A stretch of 64,000 nucleotides of DNA from Polytrichum commune (GCA_950295325.1 OX485804.1:9734001-9798000), one strand, 5' to 3'; positions 22,101 to 33,719 are shown, counted from the stretch's first letter. Program-made: numbers and translations. Notes: generated by a model not told the origin, from the letters alone.

Positions 22101-23404
22101 CATAATGCATTCTCACCAACAAGCTCAATGGCCACAACTGGTCCGCTCGCAATGAGCTCGGTGAGGCATCTGCAAGGCACCATGTCATCGATGTTGACAA
22201 TCAGCCATTGGCATCGTAGGTTCAGAAATAAATGATCCAGAACCCAATACGAACCTAATGACTGAGTGGAATAGATATAGTGACATGATTTGGAAGGATA
22301 AGCATCAAGGTGAAGCCACTTACTTGAAGAAGGGTTTTCCTCTGTGACATTTATAGAACTCCTCCGCCTCGCAAAGAGAAAGTTGGCACATGCGCAAGTT
22401 CTTAATAAGAAATCCATTGGATGTAATGCACTCTATTATTTTTCCCGTATATTGAAATGCATCTGGCTTTATCATTGCCAACGTCCTGGGCCAAAGGATC
22501 ATGACATGTTAGTTGAAACATATACATAACTTCTTCCGATTATCAAAGACATAAGAATATACCACCCATGATGTCAACTGCTCTTACATACTGAAATAAT
22601 AGATGTATTGCTTACGTTTCTTGCAGACCGCGAAGATGTTTTCTTGTGAAATCATCAGCGTAATCCTCAATAAAAAGCTGGCGTGTGTATACAAGGATGG
22701 TGCTACCAATGTATAACTGCTCAAGGCCTAGGGACGGATAGGCCACTCTCCTCAGAAATGTCTTGTGGTTCTTGACGTCGAACTGCCGCAAATATTAGAA
22801 CCAGTCTAATCAGCATGGTTCACTTTGCGGTTTGTGAAACTGTTGGCCTAGCTGCTGTGAATCTACTTTGAATAAGAAATATGATCATCTAAATTGGTTA
22901 GAAATTCATCATGACGTTGAGATTCTTTAAGAGGAAGAAAAATATTGTCCACCAACAATGGCCTCAAGCACTACGTGTCCCTGGTTGAGGAAGGCAGGCA
23001 AAAGGAAATGTTATGTGATCCTCGCTGCCATTCCGACACTATATTTTGCTCTTGTTTAACCCTTTTCTGTTCTCAAAAGTTCGCACGCATCAAAATGGAT
23101 AAATGTTCTGACCCCAATTTACTGCTATAGAGATTGTGAAAATACAGGACCACATTGCACTAAAAGCCATCAACATTAGCAATTGTCTTACTTTCAGATG
23201 AAAAATGTGAAGTTAAAATGTAAATACACACTTCGCAAACGTACGATGATGGCGTCTGTAAAGTAAAAAAGAAAAGATTAGGCGCACCATCTCAATGGAC
23301 CTATCCGATGTGTGGTAGAAGAATTGGTACTTCCACTCGATCTGTGTCATAGGATCCAACCACCTGACAGCAAACGCGTATCGAGCCCCATCGTCCTTTG
23401 TCTC
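19175..23404 (-). CDS. NME7: NME7-like nucleoside diphosphate kinase (DM10 + two NDK domains)
   Basis: Nine coding exons with GT-AG introns can be read on the minus strand: 23404-23288, 22782-22616, 22485-22324, 22169-22081, 21880-21762, 21190-21094, 20401-20271, 19798-19625 and 19510-19175 (stop). They give about 463 codons, with reading phase kept at every junction. Exons 1-2 encode the DM10 domain (AVRWLDPMTQIEW; FDVKNHKTFLRR). Exons 3-5 encode the first NDK domain (LAMIKPDA; NACHGSDS, which holds the catalytic His). Exons 6-9 encode the second (GIVKPHAMMEG; IRPDTIRAEFG; NAIHCTDLEEDG). The order and motifs match NME7, a component of axonemal doublet microtubules and of the gamma-tubulin ring complex. 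The first exon lacks an in-frame ATG, so a short upstream coding exon is missing from this model. A Ser/Thr/Gly tail of about 70 residues extends beyond the usual end. Confidence 0.88.
19241..19336 (-). repeat. 12-bp coding tandem repeat in the NME7 C-terminal tail
   Basis: The last exon encodes about eight tandem TSSG-type tetrapeptides (TSSG, ASTG, TSTG). The DNA unit reads close to CCTGATGAGGTR on the plus strand. It follows the second NDK domain after roughly 40 linker residues and is absent from the animal NME7 plan I know. Confidence 0.75.
20545..20830 (+). mobile_element. 5S rRNA-derived SINE (or 5S pseudogene) in an NME7 intron
   Basis: Positions 20570-20640 match the internal half of plant 5S rRNA: CGGATCCCATGAGAACTCCG, then GCAGTTTTGC, and GGATGGGTGACCTCCC, which holds the internal promoter C box. 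The 5S-like part stops near 20641 and is followed by about 190 bases unrelated to 5S, as expected for a 5S-headed SINE rather than a true gene. It lies between NME7 exons 7 and 6, in the opposite orientation to the gene. Confidence 0.75.
21361..21670 (+). repeat. Dispersed repeat copy in an NME7 intron
   Basis: Colinear similarity with about 26310-26640: GAACATAYAYCAAAAG, TGYTCAAAATATG, CAATTTGGATTYGCTAAYCA. Related, more diverged sequence lies at 26000-26200 and 58200-58500. It sits between exons 6 and 5 of NME7. Confidence 0.55.
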
Positions 23405-24561
23405 CTGTTCACCCACATCACAGGTTCAGGTTCCTAATTGCATGCATCACGAAATCATCAATATTGAAATTTGAGCAGGGCACTTGTCAAGAAACATGAG
23501 GTTATCTGCACTTCGTAGATCACTATTATAACAAACTTTCATTACCGTTGACCGAGAAGTCAGGAAGACTTCTCTGTCCGGACTGATTCACCAGTTCTGA
23601 ATCAATCAGCTATCAGATAAAAGTCGACATGCACAGAGACGTTCTTCCGGAATTAGGTGCATGAGAGAATATAGAGGCAGTTACAAGTTCAAGTCCTCTA
23701 GAGTCGGATGGGCAGCTCGATCAGCGGACCGGACATTTAAATTTACTCATGAAGTCTTCCTGACTAAACCCAATTGAGAAACTGAAGTTAAATTCCTCCA
23801 ACTTGTTGATGGTCGTTGCAAGTTAGAAAAAACTCGATCGCCTGCAGCTTCTTCTTTCCTACATAAAAACACATTGCAAATCCTTGACAGATATCAAGGA
23901 TGGATTGGTGACTGCATATTACCATGGTATATATACCAACTTATGCACTGTCAGGCTGAACTTTCCTCTTTGAGCCTCACATTTCCCGACGGCTTGATCT
24001 TTTAGAAACCTTTGCCATCATTATATTGGTTCGAGATTTGGACACACCCTCGTCAAGTAATTAAAGGAGCCTCGATCGCGGACGCCATGGATGATTCGCT
24101 CAGCTGGAGTTGACAATCTTGTGTGGCTACTTGGTTTTAAAGGTTTCAAGGGCGAGTTAATTTATTGACAAATCTGCAATTCACCAGAAATGTGCTTTTA
24201 ATAACTTGATGCACCCCTCACGAGGGCTTCTGTCAGCAAGATGCAACACATAGGGCATATGTAGGTATACTAGGTGCGCTGCACTCTTCAGCAGACGTTT
24301 GTAGAGGGAGGATGCACTTCGTGTACTTTACGTTGTTCTTCCACTACCTTGGAGTAAAACATGTTACTGTAAAATGCGCACACTGGTGATGATACAAAGC
24401 ACTGAGCAGTGAGAAGGCTTGAGTAAGTGTCCTTGACTTCTGACCGTCTCGATCTGGATTAACCCAGTATAAGGTAAATTTTGTCGTTTGCATCTGTTTA
24501 ATATCTAACTTTCTGCGTCTTTACATACACACCGAGGAAACAGCGCAATGGAAAAGCGAAG
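23405..24561. other. Upstream flank of NME7; no gene resolved
   Basis: It should contain the missing first NME7 exon, which I could not place. An inverted pair GTCAGGAAGACTTC (23559-23572) / GAAGTCTTCCTGAC (23751-23764) could be a small ~206-bp inverted-repeat element; no target-site duplication is visible. Confidence 0.4.
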
Positions 24562-25190
24562 ATAGAGCTCCAGCATATAGTGCATGGACATCTTAAGGAA
24601 CAGAATGACACCGCATACCAAACTTGGGTCATGGAGAGAAAGAGTCTCGTCTCCACACTGCTCTCCGCCTCCAAACTCCTAGCTCCGATCACCTTCAAGA
24701 AAATAGAGCTACAGCATATGGTGCAATGGGTATATTAAGGAACAAAACGACACCCCATACCAAACTTGGCTCAAGAAGAGAAAGAATCTCGTCCAGGCAC
24801 TGTTCTCCGTCTCCGAACTCCTAGCTCCGATCACTATCAAGAAAGTCGAGATCCAGGAAATAGAGCAATGAACATCTTAAGCAACAGATTGACACCGCAT
24901 AACAATCCTCGGCTCAAGAAGAGAAAGAATCTCTCCCAGACACTTGTTCTCCGCCTCCAAACTCCCAGCTCCGATCACTTTCAAGAAAGTGGAGCTCCAG
25001 CATATAACGCAATAGACATCTCAAGCAACAGATTGACACCGCACATAACAATGCTCGGATAAAAGAAGAGCAAGAATCTCGTCCAGATTCTGTTCTCCGC
25101 TTCCGAAACTCCTAGCTCCAATCACTTCCAAGAAAGTCGAGTTCCAGGAAATAGAGCACTGGGAAGGCGAAGGGGACACAACGACAGCGC
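24562..25190. repeat. Minisatellite, about 143-bp unit, 4.4 copies
   Basis: Unit starts lie at 24562, 24703, 24845, 24989 and 25135 (periods 141-146). Each unit contains CTCCGATCACYWTCAAGAAA, AGAGAAAGARTCTC and a GACACCGCAT-like block. The final unit is cut off near 25190. Confidence 0.9.
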
Positions 25191-25402
25191 AGAAAATTAT
25201 TCGAAGCTCGTTACATAATTCTTTCAACGTCGATTAACATAGAAATATCGTTGAGGAGCAAGAGGGGCGAGGCGGGAGAGTAAAGCAGGAGGAAGCGCGG
25301 CTAAGGCTGGGGAGACTGTATGAGGTATTAAGGAGGCTTTAGCAGAACCCAAGGGGTTTGGTACCCTAAGACCGTGGAACCTGGATGGCTCCCTTCGAAT
25401 AA

Positions 25403-25785
25403 CTTCACTAATTGTGATGTTTAGTGTCACGTGGGTATTTTATGTCGCTATGGTAACTTCTCGCCTGACACTTCTTATGAATAGGTGAACGAATGTCGTC
25501 ATGGATGATGGATGAGTTCATCCATTGGCCAAAACCGTACCTTCTCTTGTCACCAACTTCCGATGACATATTGTCATCGATGATGGAAATTTGGATGAAA
25601 AATCACTTGGTAGGTGACAAGGAATTGCAACATTGTAAATCTGTAATCCTCCCAAAAAGTTACAAGGAATGATACATAATGTTGGGTTAACATTTAGTGT
25701 TGGTGACACTACACTGCGGTTAACAATGAGTCTTGGGCAAGACAATTAGAACTGGTGACACTAAATATCATATTTAGTGTACCTC
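25403..25785. mobile_element. Inverted-repeat element with palindromic ends
   Basis: The left end CACTAATTGTGATGTTTAGT and the reverse complement of the right end, CACTAAATATGATATTTAGT, are similar inverted repeats, both continuing GTCAC. The right terminus is itself a near-perfect palindrome (CACTAAATA-TCA-TATTTAGTG). Part of the interior matches 2005-2190. No clear target-site duplication is visible. Confidence 0.5.
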
Positions 25786-27269
25786 GCCACCGTGACCCTT
25801 GAGCGCAACTAACTCCGTCCATGTTGGGGGCCCTATTACCGTTGTAACGGTCATTCTGGTAATTAACAGATCCCCAAGGAGTTTGGAGATTTGGATGGGT
25901 TTACATTAGGGTCCCAAGACAGATGAGAGGGAATTATCTTGTCATCCATCCAACATTAAAAAAATTAAAAAAATAAACTTGATCCATGTAGGTTTGTGGT
26001 CCAATTCACCTCAAATGATTTCAAGTGCACCGATGTGGGGTCTTTAAAGCTAATTCTAATGTCTAATCAACTAAAAAAAGTAATTTCCAAGTTGCATGCT
26101 ATTTCAAGGCTTATATCCTGGATGAATGAGAGAATCTAAGAACATGCACCAAAAAGACATAGAATTTGATGTGCTTGTATATGATAATTTCCTCTATCTC
26201 CCAAGACATACCAAAATTTAACTTTGGGCAAATCATATCTTGGTAAACTTAGTTCCTCCACACTCTCCCAATGTTTCCCAATATCATCAACTTTCTTTTC
26301 ATCAAGGTAGGTGTGAGTAAATCAAGCATACCAATAATTTGGACATGATTGTATTTGAGTAGTATGTGGTTATGTGAATCTAAGAACATACATCAAAAGG
26401 ACACATGTTTTAAAATTTTGGATTACATGCTCAAAATATGTTAATCATTATGGGATCATTAGTCAACATGGTTGATGAGATCCATATGACCACTTAAATG
26501 AGCATGAACCCTCTCATCTACACTTTAATAATTATCAAGATATTCATACAAACTCCAAGAGTTACAAGGCAACTGGCTACATGCACAATTTGGATTTGCT
26601 AATCATCTCACACTAATTGCGTGTTTCATATCGTATGGAAAGTGTCCGGAGTGAGAAAAATGTTTGATTAACATACGTCTACCTTATCTTCTACCCCCTC
26701 TTCTTGTTAGAAGAAGATTCATAACCTCTTTCGTGGTCTTGCTTTCTTTCTTTCATCATCCAAATGAACTCTTCCCTAGCTATTTGTTAAAGGAATCATT
26801 CCACACTTGACAATTTTGTTTCTTCCTACAATGTAATTACAGAGGTGCCTTCAACCTATCTAACCATCCTAAAGTATTGTCAAGATACTCATCACATCTC
26901 CATGACAAGTGTTGTTTCCAAAATCATAAAAATTGAAACAAAATTGAAACATGCTGCTAATCTTGATGAAGAGAAATTTCAGGCATATCGATATATTGAG
27001 CCACCCTATAAGAAATCATAAGTACGAGTTGCTCAAAGTGATACATGTGACCGAAGTGGGGAAAACACTAGAAAAAGCTTGGCACATATACATATTCTTG
27101 CATTCCTATAATAAGGATGCACGTTATGCCAATAGATAGATTAATGATAGTATTAATGGAACTTGTTTTGAAGGTCATGTTAATCTTGAAAGAGCGGTGA
27201 AATGTTATAGCTGGAGAGATGTCTCTCATGTTCCTATTTCAAAAGTAGACAACGTTATTATATACAAAA

Positions 27270-27303
<34 letters not shown>

Positions 27304-28674
27304 GTAAGGAGGCATTTGGGGATAAGCCTAGCCAAGCCTAGCATCGCACTTATATTTTATTAAACCACATTGATGACACTATATGAAGGGCAAATCGTCA
27401 TGGCATTGATTGTTGGTGAAAACCCCCAAGTGAGGTCACCAATCATGAGATTGTTAAGTCAATTGTGAAGCTCTAGTTTATCTTTTGAAAAAGAGTCCGT
27501 TTTTTCAACATATGCACTCAATGCTTGACTCATACAATGCAATGACAAAGAATTGAACCAATTACACATAAGGCATGTTCATATAAGATCACCAATTTTC
27601 ACATCTTATGATGTCAATTGTTATTGTTACTCTTTATTCACATTATTATTCTTCCAATAACACATGCCAATGTGTGAAGTTGGGGTTTGTTTTTGTGTTA
27701 AACAATAATCTCTCCCTTAAAACAACTTCAACATACCAGTTAACCCTTTCTAATTGACAAGAAGTTGGAATTAGGCATTGAAAAATTTTCCACATGTGCT
27801 TTCAAACGACTCTAAGATGCGGGCATACATTTGGATGAGATGCATGTTTTTCATGTGGAGTACTAGGTGGAGGGGCATTCAAACTATATTGGTGGAGGCA
27901 ACATCATTGTAATACCAATTGCTACTCTCTATGTAATATTACAATCCCAATATGTGTAAGAAAATAATGCGTGAAATGTGTCAAAGTCAATAAAAGCAAG
28001 CGTGTCATATTGATATAAAATATGAAGTTTTCATAAGATAACAATTTCCAACATTCAACAAGGTGCGACCAGTGTAGACGAGCCTCTTCATTCATACATC
28101 AAAAACAGAGTGCCTTCTTTGCTTTGGGCCTTTAAATCTACATATACCAATATCAAAGGAGATGTCTTGGGATACGTTGGTGATCGTCGAAACCCCACTC
28201 CTTCTAAAGTAATGTTTGAGGGAGTTGTTTTTAGTATGTCATCAAGCATACTTTCATGACAAAATTATCATATATAGATCCAATAAAATGTTGAGATCGT
28301 AACATCTCAACTTCATGAATAATGTTGTAATGATCATACCATGATATGCTATAAAGAAACGAATAATCACATGAGAATAATGCATGTTTCATAAGATGAT
28401 TACAATATACACCACTAGTAGGCATATTTTGGACGTAATAACTACACAATATACCATCCTTTGAATAGTTTGCTATGTATTGTTGGAGGGAGATCATGTG
28501 GTGATAGTAGTGGAGATGTTCTTTCTTGTTTTGTGGTCTTTGGCCGGGTCTCCTTGGAGAGCAATTCTTCTTGGGGTTCCATGATCGGTGTCATGATTGT
28601 CAATGTGTTCCTCAACAGAGGGGTGTCAGAGAACGGGCTTGCCACAATCTCTAGCAACATGTGTTCGAAAGATT
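25786..28674. other. No gene; dispersed repeats and a microsatellite
   Basis: 26310-26640 repeats 21361-21670. A compound (GT)n(AT)n tract lies at about 27271-27302. Open frames at 26951-27139 and 28231-28753 have no recognisable domain. Confidence 0.5.
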
Positions 28675-29539
28675 GATTAATCTTGCAAAGGCGGTCCATT
28701 ATACATAGTGAACGAATAATCTCTGCAAGGAAGTTATCTGACACGTAGTGCAAATTGAGTTGTTCCAGTATTCATATGTATCCATGTAGAGCTACTGGTG
28801 TTCGGATTCGGCAAGAATGTTCATAGAATCAGATGCATTGAAGAATTATATGAAGAAAATCATCTTTCACACCATGTGTCTGTATGATTCTTGCGAAAGG
28901 CGGTTAATCATCAAACTGAATGAAGCTCTGCAAGTATGATAGAGCTGAATCGATTAAAGAATGCCCGCGGCACTTCCTCAATTCTAAGTTCAAGGATGCA
29001 CAAGGATTCATGTTGAGAAGTACTGGTCTTCGGATTAGGCGAGAATGCGCATAGAATCACATGCACAGGATGTTGTTGGAGACAGAGAAACTGAAGAAAG
29101 ACATCTTTGACAGGATGTGTCCGCAACATCCTCGCGAAAGGCGGGTACGTATTCAAGTAAATGAATGTACTCGAATACGATAGAGTTGGATCCATAGAGG
29201 AATGTTCCAATATTCGAATTGGATTCGCTAAAGCTTTAAGTACGATGAGTGTGCCCGATTTCTCGTTGAACTGGTTTATTGTTCCCAGCGATGAAGAATT
29301 TTCAGTGGAAATCCTGCCTTGCGGGCGGGAATGTGTAGAAAATCAGGTGAATTGTCATATGTTTGTTGCAGACAGAGAATATGAAGAAAGAATTTGATTC
29401 ACGACATATGTCCGCAACATTCTTGCGAGAGGCGGTTAATTATTCAGTCTCTGTGAGTATGGTACAATTGAATTGACAGAGGAATGCCCCCTGTGCCTCC
29501 TACTTTCCAAGTTACAGTATTCACATGGATCCGCTAGAG
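28675..29539. repeat. Tandem array 3' of the U-box gene, partly derived from its coding end
   Basis: The block TGTGTCCGCAACATCCTCGC plus AAAGGCGG recurs, with divergence, near 28660, 28875, 29116 and 29406. A second block at 29212-29330 repeats 29520-29645, which spans the stop codon and last ~35 codons of the U-box gene (shared: GATTTCTCGTTG, GGTTTRTTGTTCCCA, GATCCTGCCTTGCG-like). The array therefore contains a decayed partial copy of the gene's 3' end. Confidence 0.7.
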
Positions 29540-31645
29540 CTACAAGTACGCTGAGTGCGCGCGATTTCTCGTTGTACTGGTTTGTTGTTCCCAACGATGA
29601 AGAAGTTTGAGAAGAGATCCTGCCTTGCGCTTCGCCCGGAGTGTGCCCATGGTGAGCAGGCTGTAAAGAGACGGCACAGTGGTGCTGATTTGCAACAGAT
29701 CTTGGATCACTTTTTCATCACCGCTCTTGCTCAAGGCTAGCAATACAGCCGTAGAGTTCTCTTTCCCCTTAGGCGAGCCAGATCTCATAAGAGAGACCAA
29801 GGTTGGGATAGCCGTCGTCGCAACGATTGCAGCCACACCTTCAGGAACTCCAGCAAGCAGCGCAAGCACTGCCAAACAATCGTCAGCTATGGATTCGCTC
29901 TCTGATTTGAGGAGACCGACGAGTGTAGGCACGGCACCAGCTTCGATGATTTTAGGCTTGTTGCCGTTGTAAACAGCCAAATTAAATAAAGCGGTCGCCG
30001 CATCTTTCTTCCCTCTCCTGACACTTCCTTCCCGAAGTAGGGCAACCAAAGAAGGAATTGCGTCCAGGTTGCTGCCGATTTGGACCTTCAGCTCATCCCT
30101 AACAGAGAGGGAAAACAAAGTGGCAGCAGCGTTTTCTCTGGATTCCATCGTCCTTCCGCATTTCAAAACCTCGATAATCGGATCCAATCCACCTGCCGAT
30201 ATGATCAGTTTCTTGTTTTCCGGTAATATTGAAAGATTTAACATCGCAGTGACAGCATGCTCTTGTGTTTTTGGATCTGAAGAAGATAGAAGAGGAACTA
30301 GATGCGGAATGCCTCCTGCCTCAGCAATGCACATCCTATTCTCCATGCCGCACTTTGCGAGCAAACGAAGCTCATAAGCAACTTGCTTCTGAATCTCTAC
30401 ATTCCCTGTGGCAAGCTTATCAACCAAGAACGACGCTGTCAGCCTCGTAGCTTCAAGGGCCGCTCCCGTGTACGCAACAAGACCTAATCCTGCGCCTTTC
30501 TTGGCCTTGCTTTCTCTTCTCTCAAACTCCACATCGTTGTCCTCGCACCACTGCACGATCAAGCTGCGCAGTGCGTAGTTTGGAATCAAGTTCTTGTGCG
30601 CGAGCTTCTGGCCACTCTTCGGGCACGTAACGTGCCCGCCTTCAAACCATCTTAGTATTGATGCTCTATCGTACGTCTGTCCTGTTGCGACAATAACAGG
30701 GTCCCGCATGACATCAAGAGTGACAGGACACAAGAATTCGTCCGGAGGACAGATCAACACCCCGCTCTCTCCAATTCTCCCGCTCGTAGACACCTCCTCA
30801 GACTGAGGAGGTCCACCATTTGTATTTGCCATGTTGCGCGAACCTTCCATGTCAGCATCTTGATCTGCGACCACTGCTGAGTAGAGGAGGCACTTCCCGT
30901 AACGCACAAAGCTCATCAAGCTAGCCAACCCGTTCTCCGGCTTCGTCTTCGTGTTAGTGTCATCTCTATTTACTTCCAGGCTCATCTCTTCCAATCGATG
31001 GACCTCTATCTGACAATCTCTAACACTTAGCAAATGCAACCGGGTGAAGAGATTCCGCACCGATACGATGTCTGGAACCACCTTACTCTCAACATGTTTA
31101 ATCAGACTGATGATATCTTCTCGCAGCTGAAGTTCAGCTGGATCCAAAGACAGCCGCGCTCGCTGCACCTGCTTACGCACAAGGACGGTTTGCTCATACA
31201 CCTCGTCCGATAAGTCGAGAAGTTCTAAGGGAATGGGATCTAATGCGCTTCCCAAGCTTTGCGTGAGCTCGTGAAACTGCTGACAATACGTTTCTTGCTC
31301 CAACAGCAGCCAGAAGCAGCTACTTTCCCTGCACTCGTCAAGCAACATGGCCGCCCTCTGCATCACACCGTGCAATTCACGGAATGCCATCACGGTCGAC
31401 GGCGGAATAGGACGTTGAGATTCTCTTATCTCCTCCAGGAATGGCACCAATAGGTCAATTCTGCGAACAAGGTTGGATGCGTTGCGTTTCTGGCACACTG
31501 TGGGCTTCCCGCAAGTCGACACAACTCTCGCCAGGTTAATCAACGCCTTCACTAGCGTTAAAGCAGAGGGACTCGGAGGCGGTGGCATCGCCATCACTAT
31601 GCGCCTGCGCTTGGAATTCAGTTGCACTGGCGCTAGGTGTGCCAT
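29540..31645 (-). CDS. U-box / ARM-repeat E3 ubiquitin ligase, PUB16/PUB17-like
   Basis: Uninterrupted 701-codon frame starting at the ATG at 31645. Residues about 25-260 form the helical N-terminal region found ahead of the U-box in this plant group (FWLLLEQ, LSDEVYEQ, ARLSLD). Residues 300-374 form the U-box: PDEFLCPVTLDVMRDPVIV, TGQTYDR, CPKSGQKL and PNYALRSLIVQW, the surface that recruits the E2 enzyme. Residues about 405-690 carry armadillo repeats (NRMCIAEAGGIPHLVPLL, AVTAMLNLSI, ENAAATLFSLS, KKDAATALFNLA, KENSTAVLLALS), the substrate-binding region. Length and order match Arabidopsis PUB16/PUB17, which are cytosolic or nuclear ligases linked to defence and cell death. The frame is intact and intron-less, as is common in this group. 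Its substrate cannot be inferred. The 3' flank is a tandem array containing a piece of this gene. Confidence 0.92.
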   Translation of the reverse strand: MAHLAPVQLNSKRRRIVMAMPPPPSPSALTLVKALINLARVVSTCGKPTVCQKRNASNLVRRIDLLVPFLEEIRESQRPIPPSTVMAFRELHGVMQRAAMLLDECRESSCFWLLLEQETYCQQFHELTQSLGSALDPIPLELLDLSDEVYEQTVLVRKQVQRARLSLDPAELQLREDIISLIKHVESKVVPDIVSVRNLFTRLHLLSVRDCQIEVHRLEEMSLEVNRDDTNTKTKPENGLASLMSFVRYGKCLLYSAVVADQDADMEGSRNMANTNGGPPQSEEVSTSGRIGESGVLICPPDEFLCPVTLDVMRDPVIVATGQTYDRASILRWFEGGHVTCPKSGQKLAHKNLIPNYALRSLIVQWCEDNDVEFERRESKAKKGAGLGLVAYTGAALEATRLTASFLVDKLATGNVEIQKQVAYELRLLAKCGMENRMCIAEAGGIPHLVPLLSSSDPKTQEHAVTAMLNLSILPENKKLIISAGGLDPIIEVLKCGRTMESRENAAATLFSLSVRDELKVQIGSNLDAIPSLVALLREGSVRRGKKDAATALFNLAVYNGNKPKIIEAGAVPTLVGLLKSESESIADDCLAVLALLAGVPEGVAAIVATTAIPTLVSLMRSGSPKGKENSTAVLLALSKSGDEKVIQDLLQISTTVPSLYSLLTMGTLRAKRKAGSLLKLLHRWEQQTSTTRNRAHSAYL

Positions 31646-32563
31646 TCAAGCTTCTAGTAAAGCTCCTCTTCCCCCCTTTGTTCACGTCGTCCTTCCGAAA
31701 CCTCTAGTTTCAACCACTTCTTTATCAGTTCAACCACCACCCTTCACAACCTACACGACTCAAAAACCTAGCTGGTTCAGATTCAACTCCCTTCTTAATA
31801 AACGTTAGAACGATCTCTCGCCAGCACCAATCCTCCTTATCTGTATGTCACCCTCCATCCCTGACACACAACCTTCATCTTCTGTCTCCAGTCCGGTTCA
31901 CCAAAACCATCACAAGCCTCTTTGGTCTCGTCCGCTTGTTCTTCTTCGTCTTGTCCGTCGACTCCTGCAAGCTCTCCTCCTCCGGATTCAAACTTCCCTT
32001 ATATTAACTTCACTCACAACAAGTTGACCGCGAAACCACTGGCGACAGCACATCGGCTTTTGATCTCAAAACTTACTACTCAAGTCAATGACCTACGTGT
32101 GCCTCAATTGGGCCTCGTGTGCGCTAAAGATGCCTGCCAGGGAAGCAGCCAACGAAAGCGATTGTACCACCAAGCGGCAAGCCCGCAAATACAACTTCCT
32201 TCCAAGTCATCATCATCAGCAGCAGCAGCAGCAGGGGAATATGGTGATGACGAACAATCAGAACCTATCCATTGCCCAAATAAGTTATTATCCAGGATCT
32301 TCATCAGATGGGATTCCGCCGCCCGTTCGGAGCTTACTTAAGCTTCATTTTAGCACTAAGCGGTGGCCACACTGGATCTAGTCTGGCCGACGGGAAGGTT
32401 AACGACCGGGCCCACCCGGCCCGCGGGCAGGAAACAGGGGGTGACGCGGACTTTCCAGTTGCGTTTCCAAACGGTCGTCTCCCTTGCCCGCGGGCCGCGT
32501 GAGATCGTTGGGGTATATGGGGATAGCCGCTAGCGTATAGAAAATAATAGGCGCCACTATTCT
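31646..32563. other. Upstream flank of the U-box gene; no gene supported
   Basis: It should contain the promoter and 5' UTR. A short (CAG)n-like run lies at about 32218-32236. Plus-strand frames at 31922-32341 and 32088-32381 have no domain and look compositional. Confidence 0.5.
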
Positions 32564-33535
32564 ACTCGACTTCTCCTACCACAGTAACTGCTGTAATTAG
32601 CCATTTTAGAATCACACCCGTCGACGTGGCACTTGAGGTGGCGTCCCGGGATTGGCGTAGAAGTTCACTTCCCCACACCCGTCTACTCTACTTCTCCGAC
32701 CACAGTAACTGCTGAATCAGCCATTTTAAAATCATATCCGTCGACGTGGCACTTGAGGTGGCGTCCCGGGATTGGCGAAGAAGTTGACTTCCCTACACCC
32801 GTAAGGTATGTGCCGGCGTTAATTAATTCGGGTCGTTTTTCATGTTCTCCGACTGCCACCGATTAGGTTTACAGAAGAACAAAACTTGTGGATCGCATTA
32901 GCAAATTGACCGTGCATCATGATTCAACGTAAATCGGACCTCCTCTAATGTAGTTATGGTTTTCGGAAAGTGTACATTTTGTTTGACTTCTCGACTAAAC
33001 ACACGTGTCTTCGCAATTGTGTCCATTGTTGAGTGTAGAGTAGTCAATAATATGCGAAGACGTGGTTCAATCTTTTTTATGGTGTTTGTTCTTTGATCCT
33101 CACCGAACAACGTACCAATTAAGTATAGGGATTCGATTAGGAAGAGGCACCACATAACACCCGCATACCTTAATCCTCGAGTCCCTTTGCTCTCGTTAAA
33201 CATCGTATACGGGGATGGCATATCGGACATTCTCCGATACTCTACTCTACCTCTCTGACTATAGTACTAAGTCAATCATTTTTATTGTATCCATTTGGCA
33301 CCTAAGGTGGCATTCCGAGATTGGAGAAGAAGATGACTTCCCTAGAACATGTTAATCCTCGAGTTCGTTCGCTCTCATTGAACGTCGTATAGTATGTGGG
33401 ATAGCATATAAGAAAGTCTACGACACTCTACTCTAGTTCTTTGAGTACAACACTAAATCAACCAGCTTTTACCATATCCATTTGGCACATGAGGTGGCAA
33501 TTTAGGATCAGGGACGAAGATGACTTCCCAATTCA
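32564..33535. repeat. Tandem ~119-bp units, later embedded in a ~193-bp unit
   Basis: Two close copies lie at 32564-32682 and 32683-32801 (shared CCACAGTAACTGCTG, CACTTGAGGTGGCGTCCCGG). Two diverged copies lie at about 33230-33348 and 33425-33535 (CATTTGGCACMTRAGGTGGC). The latter two are part of a ~193-bp tandem that also contains TTAATCCTCGAGT. Confidence 0.7.
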
Positions 33536-33719
33536 TAATCTTCGAGTGCTTTTGTTCTCGTTGAACATTCTCAAGGAGGGTATTTACTAATCCTTTTCCT
33601 TTTTTAGTAAGACCCAACCCAACCACTGTATTAGGCGACACAAAGTTTGCGTCGTACAATCCCTTGGATTATCCACAGTTTAAGGAGATTGTTTCATTGT
33701 TGAATGTGAAGGTCTTAAG

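Noticed and set aside
23213-23287. Continuation of the first NME7 exon beyond 23288
   Set aside because: The frame stays open by chance and contains HHRTFAK, which resembles the next DM10 block. However, the true block (FDVKNHKTFLRR) lies in exon 2 at 22782 with proper splice signals.
31922-32381. Plus-strand frames upstream of the U-box gene with a Gln-rich stretch
   Set aside because: Short, GC-driven and without domain; the Gln run comes from a (CAG)n repeat. More likely promoter or 5' UTR sequence of the minus-strand gene.
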